Assembly: GCA_003117195.1 (NCBI GenBank)
Contig: BDSI01000015.1
Coordinates: 745,001-809,000 of the forward strand
Source of the DNA: Eudorina sp. 2006-703-Eu-15
Lineage: Eukaryota > Chlorophyta > Chlorophyceae > Chlamydomonadales > Volvocaceae
Direction of reading: 5' to 3'
DNA: 64,000 bases
Numbering within the stretch: the first letter of the stretch is position 1; every line of letters starts with the position of its first letter. The notes under the pieces were generated by a model, which saw only the letters and a list, made by a program, of their open reading frames with translations, was not told where the DNA came from and did no database searches. Of the stretch, positions 63,827 to 64,000 are shown in pieces. Made by a program: the position numbers and the translations under genes.

Positions 63827-64000
63827 CGAGAAACCCCCATCATCACGATGGGTGGATGCATACTACTGACGAGGTTGTGAGGAGCGGATCTTTCTCCGCG
63901 AGCGGTGTGTGTGGGCGAGTTACATGTATGCATGCATGGGTAGCTGGGGGCCCAACTTACTTCATATATACATGCATGCATACATCCACTGTGACATCAT
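63827..64000. other. Downstream flank of the short nucleotidase paralogue
   Basis: 3' UTR or intergenic. A family B word (AGCGAGAAACCC) overlaps the stop region at 63826-63837, followed by ATGCATGCATG-rich sequence. No TGTAA signal before the end of the window. Confidence 0.4.

Overview
The window looks like nuclear DNA from a volvocine green alga (Chlamydomonadales: Chlamydomonas, Gonium or Volvox type). Evidence: GC-rich coding exons broken by many short GT-AG introns; very long Ala/Gly/Ser/Pro/Gln homopolymer-rich proteins; abundant (TG)n/(CA)n tracts; TGTAA used as a probable poly(A) signal; and introns full of GTACGG/CCGTAC words. There is no bacterial operon structure, CRISPR array or rRNA. 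The species call is inference.

Layout. (1) 241-4928 (+): the 3' part of a cyclic-nucleotide-binding-domain protein, probably a CNG/HCN/EAG-type channel, with a huge low-complexity tail; a tRNA-Asn(GTT) gene lies in its last intron. (2) 4929-9279: no recognised gene, mainly repeats. (3) 9280-12411 (+): a three-exon PAPS-dependent sulfotransferase-like membrane protein. (4) 12412-17367: no recognised gene. (5) 17368-18840 (-): a disordered Gln/Pro-rich protein with degenerate internal repeats. (6) 20845-25439 (+): a nucleotidyltransferase whose active-site signature closely resembles 2'-5' oligoadenylate synthetase (OAS). (7) about 26061-32679 (+): a two-exon giant low-complexity protein. (8) 32680-36744: no recognised gene, repeats and AT-rich patches. 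(9) 36745-53731 (+): a 28-exon secreted protein of about 1302 residues with a PhoD-type N-terminal domain and two complete UshA-type 5'-nucleotidase modules in tandem. (10) 53732-59360: 3' UTR, a SINE copy and a perfect TRIM retroelement. (11) 59361-63826 (+): an eight-exon paralogue of (9) that keeps the reading frame but lacks the whole catalytic metallophosphoesterase domain.

The exon models of both nucleotidase genes were built by hand. Every junction has GT-AG ends and matching phase, and each coding sum is a multiple of three ending in an in-frame stop. Homologous exons agree in length and phase between the two modules and between the two genes. The likely common role is extracellular nucleotide or phosphate-ester scavenging for the two-module protein; the short paralogue cannot be a hydrolase and may be a binding protein or a decaying copy.

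The noncoding DNA holds several mobile families readable from structure alone: a 460-bp TRIM with identical 92-bp LTRs and a 5-bp target duplication; a 492-bp hAT-like MITE with 15-bp terminal inverted repeats and an 8-bp duplication; a tRNA-headed SINE family, one copy 5'-truncated between 16-bp target duplications; two short dispersed retroposon-tail families; and a 294/295-bp near-identical direct repeat. Most sit in introns of the large nucleotidase gene.
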